Notes: a model not told the origin generated them from the sequence alone. Numbered from the stretch's first letter, positions 17,384 through 26,397 are shown. The stretch is 64,000 nt of DNA from Thermogemmatispora aurantia (GCF_008974285.1 NZ_BKZV01000003.1:186001-250000), one strand, 5' to 3'. A program made the numbers and translations.

Positions 17384-17860
17384 ATGGATCTGGCTGCAAA
17401 AAAACAGGTCTTGCGCTTGTTTACCTACGGTCTGTATGCCGTGTCCTGTGCCGATGGAGGAGAGGTCAACGCCTTCACGGCCAACTGGCTGACGCAGGCC
17501 TCCTTTGAGCCACCGCTGGTGGCGGTCTCAGTAGAGAACGATTCGCGTTCGCTGCCGATGATCCTGCGCAGTCGCGCCTTTGTTGTGAACGTTCTGCCGT
17601 CGGGGGCGCGTGAGCTGGCGGGTAAGCTCGGCAAGTCGGCGCTGCGCGATCCACGCAAGCTGGAGGGAGTAGCCTACCATCACGGGCCCGGAGGCTGCCC
17701 CATCCTGGACGAGGCCCTGGGATGGCTCGCCTGCGAGGTGCGGCATACAGTGCCCGCTGGTGATTCAACCGTGCTCGTGGCCGAGGTAGTAGAGGCCGGC
17801 GTTCAGCGTGAAGGGTCCCCCCTGACAATGGCCGAGACCGGTTTCCGTCACGCTGGCTGA
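17384..17860 (+). CDS. Flavin reductase / FMN-binding split-barrel protein
   Basis: A 158-residue protein of the flavin reductase-like family, which reduces FMN or FAD with NAD(P)H, often to feed a monooxygenase. Typical segments are LRLFTYGLYAVSC, NAFTANWLTQASFEPPLVAVSV and RSRAFVVNVLPSG, and the GCPILDEALGWLACEV region with a short acidic/His stretch. An open frame begins at 17324, but the ATG at 17384 matches the family N-terminus and has GGAGGAAGGAG upstream. It lies 61 bases after the YbaK-type gene. Confidence 0.85.
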   Translation: MDLAAKKQVLRLFTYGLYAVSCADGGEVNAFTANWLTQASFEPPLVAVSVENDSRSLPMILRSRAFVVNVLPSGARELAGKLGKSALRDPRKLEGVAYHHGPGGCPILDEALGWLACEVRHTVPAGDSTVLVAEVVEAGVQREGSPLTMAETGFRHAG

Positions 17861-18048
17861 GGGACTGTCTGTTTCCTCCGCATCGTGATCTCACTCAGTC
17901 AGGCCGGCCCAGGCTGGTGGGGGCGGGAAAGAAGCAGCCTATCTTGTTGTTGTGGGGACAGGGCCGGTGCAAGGCCGCGAGGCGAGGTGCTGTGCGGCAG
18001 GCTCCCGCTGGGGGCCTATCCACGACAAGGAAGAGAAGGAGCCGTTTG

Positions 18049-18774
18049 ATGTCGTCACAGGATGCGGACCAGCAGGTCCGCGTTCCCCTCTCTGGTGAAG
18101 GCCGGTCTGTTCCTGGACCCCAGGCGCAGCCCGGTCTTCCCTGTGTCTTTTGCGATCGTTCATCCCTGACCACTGTTCTGCATGAGACGCCGGCCTACCT
18201 GCTCATCGCTGACCATGCACCGCTGGTCGAGGGTCATCTGCTGATCCTGCCGAAAGAACATTATGCCTGCTACGGCGCCGTGCCAGCGGCCCTTGATGAG
18301 GAGCTAGAAGCTCTCAAGCGTCTGGTGAGCCGCTTTGCTGCCCGCTTCTATGCCCCCCTGCTCTTCTGGGAGCACGGTGTCTTTGGTCAGACTGTTTTTC
18401 ATGCGCATCTGCATTGCATTCCCTTCGGCGTTGCCAGCTATCAGCAGCGCCTTGAGCGGCTCGCAGCGGAAGCCATCCCTGTGCGGGAGCAGGAGGACAT
18501 CCGCCGCTGGTACCGTCAGCGAGGCCATTACTTCTATCTGGAAGACAGCCAGCAGGCGTTGCTCTTCCCTCCTGATCCGCGCAGCTACCGCGAGGTCATC
18601 TACGAGGTGTTCTGGAAGAGCCTTAGCCCCGAGCAGCAGCGGCAGGGCTGGCAGCGCAAGGAAGTGCGCCTGCGGGCAGGGGCCGGGTGGCCGGCGGCCA
18701 CAGCACGCAAGTGGGAGCAATTCTGTCGGGAGGAGAAGACACATGCCTACACTGATCGAAGCCGTGCGGGATGA
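18049..18774 (+). CDS. HIT-family protein
   Basis: A 241-residue histidine-triad nucleotide hydrolase/transferase relative. A CVFC pair (Cys32/Cys35) precedes the fold. EGHLLILPKEHYACYG and the triad FHAHLHCIPF (His118, His120, His122) are clear. About 95 residues beyond the triad form a C-terminal extension not found in minimal HINT proteins. The ATG at 18049 has AAGGAG 7 bases upstream. The 3' end overlaps the next gene by 32 bases in a different frame. Confidence 0.82.
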   Translation: MSSQDADQQVRVPLSGEGRSVPGPQAQPGLPCVFCDRSSLTTVLHETPAYLLIADHAPLVEGHLLILPKEHYACYGAVPAALDEELEALKRLVSRFAARFYAPLLFWEHGVFGQTVFHAHLHCIPFGVASYQQRLERLAAEAIPVREQEDIRRWYRQRGHYFYLEDSQQALLFPPDPRSYREVIYEVFWKSLSPEQQRQGWQRKEVRLRAGAGWPAATARKWEQFCREEKTHAYTDRSRAG

Positions 18775-19639
18775 ACTTGTGGCTGTGGGCGAGCTGCGTC
18801 TCCACGTCGTGCAGTGGGGGGAGGCGGGGCCGCCCGTTGTCTGTCTGCATGGGTTGACGGCCAATGCCTTCTGTTTCCAGGCCTTTGCCGATGCTCTGGC
18901 CACGGACTATCGTGTCATTGCCTATGACCTACGTGGGCGGGGCCGAAGCGAGCGTCCGGCCCAGGGTTACAGTGTGCCGATCCATGCCGCTGACCTGGAC
19001 CAATTGCTGACGGCTCTGGGGCTGGAGCGCGTGGCGCTGCTGGGACACTCCCTTGGGGCCTTGATAGCACTCTTCTATGCTGCCTGGCGTCCGGAGCGTG
19101 TTAGCAAGCTCGTCCTTGTTGATGCCGGGGCGCCTTTGCCCTGGCGTACACCCGAGGAGCAGCCAGCCTGGCTGAGCGCCTCCATTGCGCGCTTAGGTAC
19201 GCCGGTGGCCTCCTTCGAGGAGTATCGCCAGCGTCTGCAGCGCCTGCCCTTTCTGGGGCCCTGGTGGAATGCCTATCTTGACCGCTATCTGGAGCATGAT
19301 ATCGAGCGTCTTCCAGATGGGAGCGTGCGCTCGCGTGTCTATCGGGAGGGGGTGCTGGAAGAGGGACGGAGAGCGGATGAGGCGCGTCCAGCTGAGCAGT
19401 GGGAGCGTGTTCAGGCGCCGACGCTGGTTCTGCGAGCGGGGGCTGGCATGTTTGCCCCAGATGATCAGCTGCTTTCCCGAGAGGCGGCCCGTGAGCTGGT
19501 GGCCCATATTCCGCAGGCGCAGCTCGTCGAGTTCCCGACGCTCAACCACTATACCATCATTTTTGGTACCGAGCCGGGGCCGGCTCAGGCGATCCGGGCC
19601 TTTCTGGGGGGAGCTGAGGGAAGCCAGCCTGGGCTATAG
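18743..19639 (+). CDS. Alpha/beta-fold hydrolase
   Basis: A 298-residue esterase/lipase-like hydrolase. An oxyanion HG motif (VVCLHGLTANAF) is followed by the nucleophile elbow GHSLGA (Ser103). Other signals are Asp in RAGAGMFAPDDQ and the catalytic His in FPTLNHYTIIF. Substrate unknown. It starts inside the HIT gene (32-base overlap), with GGGAGGAGAAG just upstream of the ATG, so translation is probably coupled. Confidence 0.85.
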   Translation: MPTLIEAVRDELVAVGELRLHVVQWGEAGPPVVCLHGLTANAFCFQAFADALATDYRVIAYDLRGRGRSERPAQGYSVPIHAADLDQLLTALGLERVALLGHSLGALIALFYAAWRPERVSKLVLVDAGAPLPWRTPEEQPAWLSASIARLGTPVASFEEYRQRLQRLPFLGPWWNAYLDRYLEHDIERLPDGSVRSRVYREGVLEEGRRADEARPAEQWERVQAPTLVLRAGAGMFAPDDQLLSREAARELVAHIPQAQLVEFPTLNHYTIIFGTEPGPAQAIRAFLGGAEGSQPGL

Positions 19640-19890
19640 TGGCAGGGTGGGACAAGGGGGGACGAAGTGAAGAGGCCCCCACCCCTGGCAGTTCCTTTGC
19701 GGACTGCGCTGCGAGCGGGGTGGGGGTGGAATGGTAAGGGCAAGGTCAGGCCAGCCAAGGCCAGCCAAGACCAGCGGATGGAGGACGTTGAAGTTAGGGG
19801 AGAAAAGGAGAGTCCAGCCTGCGGATTCAATCTACTGAGCGGCTGGAGCGGAGCGAGATCTCCCTCCGGCCTTCCCGGCCTCCACCCTGG

Positions 19891-21264
19891 TCAAACCAGG
19901 GCCGCAGCGCGCTGGAGCTGGTGCAGGCGCATACGGATTCCGTAGCGCGGGCGGAGTGTCACAGCCGCCTCCGGTTCGATGCGTTGTCCAGGCACCAATT
20001 CAGCCTCCCACGAGCGGACCAATGTGGCCAGGACGAGTACGCCTTCCATCCAGGCGAACGGTTCCCCGATGCAGAGGCGAGGGCCGCCGCCAAAGGGGAA
20101 GTAAGCGAACTTCGGGCGGGCGGCCCTCGCCTCTGGCGTCCAGCGCTCCGGTAAGAAGCGATCTGGCTCCGGGTAGAAGCGCGGATCATGGTGAACGACG
20201 TACTGGCTCATGATGATGCGGGCCCCCGAGGGGATGGTCAGGCCGCGGATGTCGCAGTCGCGGATGGCCGTGCGATCGATGCTCCAGGCTGGTGGAAAGA
20301 GGCGCATTGCTTCGGCCAGCACCTGCTCGGTGTAGCTGAGGCGAGAGAAATCGTCGGCGGTGGGCAGGCGATCGCCAAGAACCTGCACCACCTCCTGGCG
20401 CAGACGCTTAGCCACCTCGGGATGCTGAGCGAGCAGGTACCAGGTCCAGGCCAGGGCATTGGCCGTTGTCTCATGGCCAGCCAGCAGCAGCGTCGTCATC
20501 TCGTCGCGCAGCTGCTCGTCGCTCATAGCCCCCTCCTCGTCGTGGGCCAGCAGCAGCCAGGAGAGCAAGTCGCCCTGATCGCGCCCGCTGCGGCGGTGCT
20601 CTTCAATAATGCGGTAGATGACGCGGTCCATCTCGTCGCGGGCGCGGTAGAAGCGGCGACGGATCGGCAACGGCAAGCGTTCCAGCTGCTCTGCCCAGGG
20701 AGAGAGGCCGATCTTGATAAAGGCTTCCATCGCCACGGCCATAGCCTGGCTCACCGTGCTGGCCTCGCGCTCCACGTCGACATTGAAGAGCGTCTTGCCG
20801 GCGATGACCAATGTCAGGCGCATCATCTCCTCAGCCATATCGACGACCGCGCCGTCCTGCCAGGACTGGGCCAGGCGAGAGGCCTCCTCGACCATCGTGG
20901 TGGCATAGGCAGCGATGCGCTGGCGGTGGAAGGCTGGCTGAATCAGCTTGCGCTGTCGCTTGTGAAAGTCGCCCTCGCTGGTCAGCAGGCCCTGGCCGAG
21001 CATGCGGCTGGTCATCTGGACCCCTTGTCCTTTATGGAAATTGGCGTGCTGGACAACCAGCACCTCGCGAATATCTTCCGGGTGACTCAGGAGGAAGATC
21101 TCCAGCGGGCCCCCCTTCACGTGGACCACATCGCCATACTTGCGCGCGAGGCGCAGAAACGTCATCGGCAGATTGCGCCGCGAGAGCAGGGCCAGGATCT
21201 CGATGAGATTTGGACTGGCCGGCTGGCGTCTCGTCGGCGTCTCAAGCACTTGTGCTTGCACCAT
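19891..21264 (-). CDS. Cytochrome P450
   Basis: A 457-residue haem monooxygenase with all class signatures: I-helix LLLAGHETTANAL, ExxR in VLAEAMRLFPPAW, PERW (FLPERWTPE) and the haem loop FPFGGGPRLCIGEPFA with the thiolate at Cys398. The LLAGHETTA and PPAWSIDRTA style resembles bacterial CYP102/CYP4-like fatty acid or terpene hydroxylases, but the substrate cannot be assigned. ATG at 21264 is preferred; an in-frame upstream ATG at 21324 overlaps the neighbouring hydrolase. It is the last gene of a minus-strand run starting at 25086. Confidence 0.92.
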   Translation of the reverse strand: MVQAQVLETPTRRQPASPNLIEILALLSRRNLPMTFLRLARKYGDVVHVKGGPLEIFLLSHPEDIREVLVVQHANFHKGQGVQMTSRMLGQGLLTSEGDFHKRQRKLIQPAFHRQRIAAYATTMVEEASRLAQSWQDGAVVDMAEEMMRLTLVIAGKTLFNVDVEREASTVSQAMAVAMEAFIKIGLSPWAEQLERLPLPIRRRFYRARDEMDRVIYRIIEEHRRSGRDQGDLLSWLLLAHDEEGAMSDEQLRDEMTTLLLAGHETTANALAWTWYLLAQHPEVAKRLRQEVVQVLGDRLPTADDFSRLSYTEQVLAEAMRLFPPAWSIDRTAIRDCDIRGLTIPSGARIIMSQYVVHHDPRFYPEPDRFLPERWTPEARAARPKFAYFPFGGGPRLCIGEPFAWMEGVLVLATLVRSWEAELVPGQRIEPEAAVTLRPRYGIRMRLHQLQRAAALV

Positions 21265-21317
21265 AGGTAGCGATTCCCCTTTCCCAGAGAGAGACGGCGT
21301 GGCGGCCTGGAGCCAGA

Positions 21318-22115
21318 TCAACAAGGCGACGACTGCGAGGTCGCGGGCGCGGTGGCCAGCTCGCCGACCTGCTGGCCCTGCAGGAAGGCCAGCAGGGCCT
21401 CGTTGAACAGCTGTGGTTGGTCATACATACAGATGTGGTTGGCGTGCTCGATCAGGTAGAGACGAGCCTGCGGGATGGCAGCGTGGAGCTGGCGCCCGAA
21501 GCTGAGCGGGACCAGGTCGTCTTTGGCCCCCCAGATGAGCAGCGTTGGCGTGCGGACCGTCGGCAGAAGTGGGCGGGCGTCCAGAGCCACGATCTGATGA
21601 GCGGCGCGCAAGATCATCGGGGTGCCGGCCCGGACACCGTCGTAGAGCAGGGTTGGCCAGAAGGCCGGCGTTGTGCGCGCCAGGGCCAGAGCAGTGGGCC
21701 AGAGGAGCTGCGCTACCGAGCGCTCGAAGGGGATGCCGATGGAGGCCACCAGCACCAGACGCTTCACTTGCTCGGGACGCTGGACGGCCAGAGCCAGAGA
21801 GACATAGCCTCCCATTGAGTGGCCGACCAGAGAGAAAGTCTCCAGGCCCAAGGCCTGGCAGAGGCGATCCAGCCAGTGGGGGGCGCGCAGCAGGTGGAAC
21901 TGGCGACGAAAGCGCCGCATGGCGCCGAAGCCGGGCAGGTCGACCAGGTAGACGCGATAGTGTTGGGCGATGGCAGGAATATTTCTGGCCCACCATTTGG
22001 TGGATCCGGAGAGACCATGCACAAAGACCACCGGCTCGCCCTCGCCGGCGTACTCGTAGCGCACCGGGGTGCCATCAACGGTGACGACCTGGCTGTGTGT
22101 CTGAAAGGCGGCCAT
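21318..22115 (-). CDS. Alpha/beta hydrolase of the oxidative operon
   Basis: A 265-residue hydrolase with the oxyanion segment VVFVHGLSGSTKWW and nucleophile Ser100 in LVGHSMGGYVSLAL. The acid is Asp in WGAKDDLVPL and the His is in IEHANHICMYDQPQLF. Position between the TetR and P450 genes suggests it hydrolyses an ester or lactone made by the flavin monooxygenase, but this is inference. ATG at 22115 is favoured over 22223 because GAGGAGGAAAAC precedes it. Confidence 0.85.
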   Translation of the reverse strand: MAAFQTHSQVVTVDGTPVRYEYAGEGEPVVFVHGLSGSTKWWARNIPAIAQHYRVYLVDLPGFGAMRRFRRQFHLLRAPHWLDRLCQALGLETFSLVGHSMGGYVSLALAVQRPEQVKRLVLVASIGIPFERSVAQLLWPTALALARTTPAFWPTLLYDGVRAGTPMILRAAHQIVALDARPLLPTVRTPTLLIWGAKDDLVPLSFGRQLHAAIPQARLYLIEHANHICMYDQPQLFNEALLAFLQGQQVGELATAPATSQSSPC

Positions 22116-22273
22116 TGCCCGTTTTCCTCCTCTGTGATTCAAGCAAGCCCAAACAAGCCAAAGAGTTGCGCAGTTGCCTGTGCCTGAGTTTTTGGGAGCG
22201 AGGGCAGGGTCTTCACGCGCCACGCGCGGCGAGGAGAGTATGGCGCCCGTTCACCCACCCCGCCTCCCTCTGT

Positions 22274-22867
22274 TCAGCGCGAAGAGCTGCCTTGCTCATG
22301 CAAGCTGGTGATGGTGGCCAGCAGGGTGCGAATCGCTAGCTCGGCGAGCTGCTCCTTGCTCAGCTGGTGCTCCTCCAGCCAGGCGAGGCTGAGGGCTTCG
22401 ACGAAGCCGACCCAGCCAGTGATGGCCAGGCGCAGCGCGGGCAGCTGGCGCTCACTCTCCGGCAGGCCCTGCAGGACGCGCTCAACGTAGGTTTGCCGAA
22501 CGTGGTTGAGAATGGCCGCAACCTCTGGGTCGACGCCCACGCCGCCACGCAGCAGGGCGACGTAGGTGCGCGCATGCATCTCTGCAAAGGTGAAGTAGGC
22601 CAGCAAGCCGACGCGCAGGCGCTCCAGCGGCTCCAGGGAGGTATCCGGCTCGGTCAGCTCCAACAGTTGACTGGTGCTGTGTCGGAGTACGGCCAGGTAG
22701 AAGTCATGTTTGGTCGGAAAGTAGTAATAGAGCAGGCCCTTGGAAATGTTGGCGGCGGCGGCGATATCGTCGATGGCCACCTCGTCGTAGGAGTGCCTGC
22801 TAAAGAGATCCAGGCCGACCTCGATGAGCCGCTCGCGACGTGTCTTGCGTTTCTGCTTGTGAAGCAT
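22274..22867 (-). CDS. TetR-family transcriptional regulator
   Basis: A 197-residue repressor. An N-terminal helix-turn-helix (RLIEVGLDLFSRHSYDEVAIDDIAAAANISKGLLYYYFPTKHDFYLAVL, residues 13-61) is followed by an all-helical ligand-binding domain. The ATG overlaps the stop of the upstream SDR gene (TGATG, 22865-22869), so it is made from the operon itself. It is the natural candidate to bind the paired inverted repeats at 25222-25253. Confidence 0.92.
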   Translation of the reverse strand: MLHKQKRKTRRERLIEVGLDLFSRHSYDEVAIDDIAAAANISKGLLYYYFPTKHDFYLAVLRHSTSQLLELTEPDTSLEPLERLRVGLLAYFTFAEMHARTYVALLRGGVGVDPEVAAILNHVRQTYVERVLQGLPESERQLPALRLAITGWVGFVEALSLAWLEEHQLSKEQLAELAIRTLLATITSLHEQGSSSR

Positions 22868-23685
22868 CAGGTGATCCCCCAGCGCTTGATCATGCGCCGA
22901 GCCAGTGGCGAGCGGTCGTAGCGGTGGGCGCGTGCCAGGCGGCGCAGGCGTAGCAGAATCACGAGATCGACGAGGGCAGGTAGATGGCGCGCCAGGCCAA
23001 TCTCCAGAGCGCCCAGGCGCGTGGTGGCGACGTCGCGGCGCACGCGCCCACCGCAGCAGCGCACCAGGGTACGCACGACGGCCTCCAGCGGCTCCTCGCG
23101 CACCAGGTCGGCCAGTGAAAGGCCGGCGGCCTCGGCAGCAGCGTGGATTGGTGTGCGGATGTAGCCCGGGTAGACGGTGGTGACGCCGATCTGGCTGCCG
23201 TATTCCATGCGCAGGGCATCCGACCAGGCTGCCAGAGCACGCTTGCTGGCGGCATAGGCTGAGGCAAAGGGGACCGTGGCAAAAGCCAGGCCGGAGGCCA
23301 CATTGATGACACGCCCGCGCGAGGCGAGCAAGGCCGGCAGGGCATAGGCGGTCACCGTCCAGGGGCCAAGCAGATTGACCTCCAGGGTGAGGGCAACGTC
23401 CTCACCCGGTGGGGTACCGGCGTCCTGGGGGAGGCCGATACCGGCGAGATTAATCAGAATGTCCAGCCCGCCTAGCTCGTTGAGGGCTTGGGCGACAGCA
23501 CGCTCGACGGCTTCGCTGCTGGTGACGTCGGCCTGAATGATGCCCTCACCTCCACGCCGGTCCAGACCAACAACGCACGCTCCCCGTCGGCGCAGCTCGG
23601 CACAGGTAGCGCTGCCGATCGCCCCCGCGGCTCCGGTGACCAGGACCCGCTTGCCAGCCAAGGGACCACGCTGGCGACTTTGCAT
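22867..23685 (-). CDS. Short-chain dehydrogenase/reductase
   Basis: A 272-residue SDR. TGAAGAIGSATC is the dinucleotide-binding TGxxGxxG, NLAGIG is the NAG strand, and the catalytic Ser/Tyr/Lys are in VINVASGLAF and YAASKRALAAW. The roughly 80-residue C-terminal extension with hydrophobic stretch LVDLVILLRLRRLA may bind the membrane. It probably interconverts a hydroxyl and a ketone on the substrate of the monooxygenases. It is located 40 bases after the flavin monooxygenase gene. Confidence 0.9.
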   Translation of the reverse strand: MQSRQRGPLAGKRVLVTGAAGAIGSATCAELRRRGACVVGLDRRGGEGIIQADVTSSEAVERAVAQALNELGGLDILINLAGIGLPQDAGTPPGEDVALTLEVNLLGPWTVTAYALPALLASRGRVINVASGLAFATVPFASAYAASKRALAAWSDALRMEYGSQIGVTTVYPGYIRTPIHAAAEAAGLSLADLVREEPLEAVVRTLVRCCGGRVRRDVATTRLGALEIGLARHLPALVDLVILLRLRRLARAHRYDRSPLARRMIKRWGIT

Positions 23686-23724
23686 AGGTGATCTTCCTCC
23701 CTTCGTGCTGCTTGCCCAGCCGTC

Positions 23725-25086
23725 TCAGGACTGGCCGGTGGGGCCGGCGGCGGGTACGGCATAGCCAGGAGTGCCTTCCGGTGTGGGCTGCGGCAGGTTT
23801 CGGTCGCGGCTGATGCCCCCCGGTTGACTGCGCCGTGGAGTCAGACCCTGGAGACGACGGCGCAGGCGCTCAATGGAACGCATGGTCTCCTGGACACCGA
23901 CGAGATAGCGCGCTGAAGGTGGCTCCCAGCGGGCTATGAGATTGGCGATGGGGGCGTCCAGCCGCTCCTGGCATTGGACCAGGTCAACCAGCAGGCGAGC
24001 GCCACGGCTGATGAGTGGGCCGGCTCCGCCACGCGGCTGGAGCAGACCGAAGATGTAGAGGTTAGCCAGGTCCGGGACCATCAGGTGGGCCACCAGACGG
24101 GGATAGCCGTGCTCCCAGGAGAAGAGCTGGTGGTCGAGGAAGGGGAAGGAGACGTTGAAGCCGGTTGCCCAGACGAGGGTGTCGAACTCCTGGCTGCTGC
24201 CGTCGACAAAATGGACCCGCCTGCCGTCCAGACGGGCGATGTCTGGCTTTGGGCTGATGAGGCCGTGGCGGATGAAGTAGAGCAACTGGGAGTTGACAAT
24301 GGGATGGCGGTCGAAGAGATCGTGATCCGGTTTGGGTAGCCCATAGCGTGAGTTGGGGCCGACAATGAGCGCCAGGGCGGCCTTGATGATGAGCTTCTGG
24401 AGCCAGAGCGGCATCCAGGGCATCTCCATCTCGGCTACGGGGATGCCGGCGATCGTTTTGGGCAGGAAGTAGTAGCCGCGGCGCATCGAGATGGCCACTT
24501 CTTTGATGCGCTTGCTGAGGGCTGCTTCGACGGCGATGTCACAGCCAGAGTTGCCGGCTCCGACGACGAGGACTCGCTCCCCCTCGAAGTCGTCGGCGTT
24601 TTTGTAGTCCTTGGAGTGCAGGGTCTTGCCGCTGAAGCTTCCTGGATAGTGGGGGTAGCGCCGATCCCAGTGGTGGCCGTTGGCGACAATGACGCCACGA
24701 TATTCCAGGCTGCGCCCGTCGTCCAGGGTGACGCGCCAGCCACTGAGGCCACGCGGGTCGAGTGGCTCGATGCGCTCCACGCGGCGCCCAAATTGGATGT
24801 AGCGTCGCAGCCCGTAGTGGTCAGCGTAGGAGCGCAGGTAGTCAAGAACTTGCTGCCGACTGGGAAAGTCAGGATAGCTGGCCGGCATGGGGTACTCTTC
24901 GTAGCCGGTGCTGTTGCGTGAGGAGATGATGTGCGTTGCATCGTAGACGCCGTTGAGCCAGTTGCCGCCGACGTCGTCGTTCTTCTCAAAGATGTCGAAG
25001 GCAATGCCGGCCTCCTGAAAGGCGTGGGCAATGCCCAAACCTGAGTAGCCGGCGCCGATGATGCAGTAGCGCGATGCCGATGCCAT
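23725..25086 (-). CDS. Flavin-containing monooxygenase (Baeyer-Villiger/FMO-like)
   Basis: A 453-residue NAD(P)H- and FAD-dependent monooxygenase. The FAD site is IIGAGYSGLGIAHAF (residues 9-23). The FMO identifying motif appears as FSGKTLHSKDYKN, the NADPH site is VLVVGAGNSGCDIA, and the C-terminal ATGF motif is LVWATGFNVSF. Such enzymes oxidise N, S or ketone groups. A Pro/Arg-rich tail of about 40 residues follows the fold. It is the first gene of the operon, with AAAGGAGG upstream of the ATG. The order FMO-SDR-hydrolase recalls the mycobacterial mymA locus. Confidence 0.9.
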   Translation of the reverse strand: MASASRYCIIGAGYSGLGIAHAFQEAGIAFDIFEKNDDVGGNWLNGVYDATHIISSRNSTGYEEYPMPASYPDFPSRQQVLDYLRSYADHYGLRRYIQFGRRVERIEPLDPRGLSGWRVTLDDGRSLEYRGVIVANGHHWDRRYPHYPGSFSGKTLHSKDYKNADDFEGERVLVVGAGNSGCDIAVEAALSKRIKEVAISMRRGYYFLPKTIAGIPVAEMEMPWMPLWLQKLIIKAALALIVGPNSRYGLPKPDHDLFDRHPIVNSQLLYFIRHGLISPKPDIARLDGRRVHFVDGSSQEFDTLVWATGFNVSFPFLDHQLFSWEHGYPRLVAHLMVPDLANLYIFGLLQPRGGAGPLISRGARLLVDLVQCQERLDAPIANLIARWEPPSARYLVGVQETMRSIERLRRRLQGLTPRRSQPGGISRDRNLPQPTPEGTPGYAVPAAGPTGQS

Positions 25087-25221
25087 GCGTGTTCCTCCTT
25101 TGGTGGTGACGGCTTGCTGCGTCGGTGCCGGTCAACCCCTTGACCGGCCCGGGCCAAACGCTGGACTCCCGACTGACCCTGGAGCGCTTGACGCTCTGGC
25201 CCGCTGGTGCCCTGCCCAATA

Positions 25222-25253
25222 TTGAATATAGTTCAAATTTGACCAAAAGTCAA
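25222..25253 (-). promoter_or_regulatory. Promoter of the monooxygenase operon with twin operators
   Basis: On the minus strand, TTGACT (25253-25248) and TATATT (25230-25225) are separated by exactly 17 bases. Two inverted repeats of one design overlap it: TTGAA-tatag-TTCAA at 25222-25236 covers the -10 box and TTGAC-caaaa-GTCAA at 25239-25253 covers the -35 box. Their centres are 17 bases apart. This is the classic layout for TetR repression by occlusion. Confidence 0.75.
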
Positions 25254-25288
25254 GAAGAATGGGGCCTTGTCTCGGGACCAGGGCCGGA

Positions 25289-25297
25289 TGCTATAGT
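25289..25297 (+). promoter_or_regulatory. Extended -10 promoter of the hydroxyacyl-CoA dehydrogenase gene
   Basis: TGCTATAGT at 25289-25297 is an extended -10 box. TTGTCT at 25267-25272 is a possible -35 box at a long 19-base spacing. It lies about 100 bases before the start at 25395 and diverges from the monooxygenase promoter. Confidence 0.5.
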
Positions 25298-25394
25298 AGG
25301 TGAGGTGACGCCGACTGAGCGCGCCGCCGGTCCAGCAGTGGTTGGCTGGCTGGCAATGTGTGTTGCTTTCTTGTCTGAGAGGAGGAATGCGTTC

Positions 25395-26255
25395 ATGGCA
25401 GTGACCGCGATTCGCAGTGTTGGTGTCGTTGGCTGTGGCCTGATGGGCAGTGGGATTGCCCAGACCTGTGTGCAGGCTGGCTATGAGGTGGTGGTGCGTG
25501 AGGTCAGTGAGGAGCTGCTGCACAAGGGTCTCCAGCGCATCTATGAGGCCTGGGAGATGTTGGTGAGCAAGGGAAGGGTGTCTCGTGAGCAGGCCGAGGA
25601 GTATCGTCAGCGCTTGCGTGGTACGGTTGCTTTGGAGGAGCTGGCCAGTTGCGATCTGGTGATCGAGGCTGTTGTCGAGCGTATGGAGGAGAAGCTGCGG
25701 CTCTTCACAGCGTTGGACCGTTTGCTCAAGCCGGAGGCGCTGATTGTTTCGAATACGTCTTCTCTGAGTGTGACGCAGATGGCGGCGGTGACGCGGCGCC
25801 CGCAGCAGGTCTGTGGTTTGCATTTCTTTAATCCTGCGCCGGTGATGAAGCTGGTCGAGATCGTTAGGCCGATTACGGCTTCGGAGGAGACGATCGAGAC
25901 GGTGCGCCGCTTTGCGGAGTCGTTGGGTAAGACGCCGGTGCTGGCCAAGGATACCGCCGGTTTCATTGTGAATTTCTTGCTCATTCCTTATTTGCTCTCG
26001 GCTATCCGCATGCTGGAGAATGGTATGGCTTCGCGCGATGACATTGATACGGCGATGAAGCTGGGCTGTGGCTATCCGATGGGGCCGTTTACGCTGTTGG
26101 ATTATGTCGGGCTGGATACGACGTTGTGGGCGGCGGAGGCGATCTATGAGGAGTATAAGGAGCCACTCTATGCGCCGCCTCCGTTGTTGCGCCGTATGGT
26201 GGCGGCGGGACTGCTGGGCCGCAAGAGCGGTCGTGGCTTCTATGAGTATTCCTGA
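25395..26255 (+). CDS. 3-hydroxyacyl-CoA (3-hydroxybutyryl-CoA) dehydrogenase
   Basis: A 286-residue NAD(P)-dependent dehydrogenase of the HBD/PaaH type that oxidises (S)-3-hydroxyacyl-CoA or runs in reverse. Dinucleotide site GVVGCGLMGSGIAQ is at residues 9-22. The catalytic segment includes SNTSSLSV, GLHFFNPAPVMKLVEIV (His-Glu pair), the DTAGFIVNFLL helix and the C-terminal GRKSGRGFYEY. GGAGG at 25381-25385 sets the ATG at 25395. It may act in beta-oxidation with the acyl-CoA enzymes found elsewhere in the window. Confidence 0.93.
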   Translation: MAVTAIRSVGVVGCGLMGSGIAQTCVQAGYEVVVREVSEELLHKGLQRIYEAWEMLVSKGRVSREQAEEYRQRLRGTVALEELASCDLVIEAVVERMEEKLRLFTALDRLLKPEALIVSNTSSLSVTQMAAVTRRPQQVCGLHFFNPAPVMKLVEIVRPITASEETIETVRRFAESLGKTPVLAKDTAGFIVNFLLIPYLLSAIRMLENGMASRDDIDTAMKLGCGYPMGPFTLLDYVGLDTTLWAAEAIYEEYKEPLYAPPPLLRRMVAAGLLGRKSGRGFYEYS

Positions 26256-26304
26256 CCTCCTTCCTTGCTGTGCTGTTGGCGGGTCGGGGTTGAGGCCAGG
26301 GCAG

Positions 26305-26331
26305 GTGGCCAGCTGCTCACAAGCTGGCCAC
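26305..26331. terminator. Bidirectional hairpin between convergent genes
   Basis: GTGGCCAGCT (26305-26314) and AGCTGGCCAC (26322-26331) are perfect 10-base arms around a 7-base loop. They lie between the dehydrogenase stop and the convergent coiled-coil gene. Confidence 0.65.
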
Positions 26332-26397
26332 TGTTGCTGGCTGCTGGCGGTCGCAGTGGTGGGGCACGGGTTGGGTGGGCGATGGCGAGTTCCTGAC

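Noticed and set aside
21366..21392. Nine-base inverted repeat near the 3' end of the hydrolase gene
   Set aside because: It lies within coding sequence (Leu-Gln-Gly-Gln codons) and is explained by codon content.
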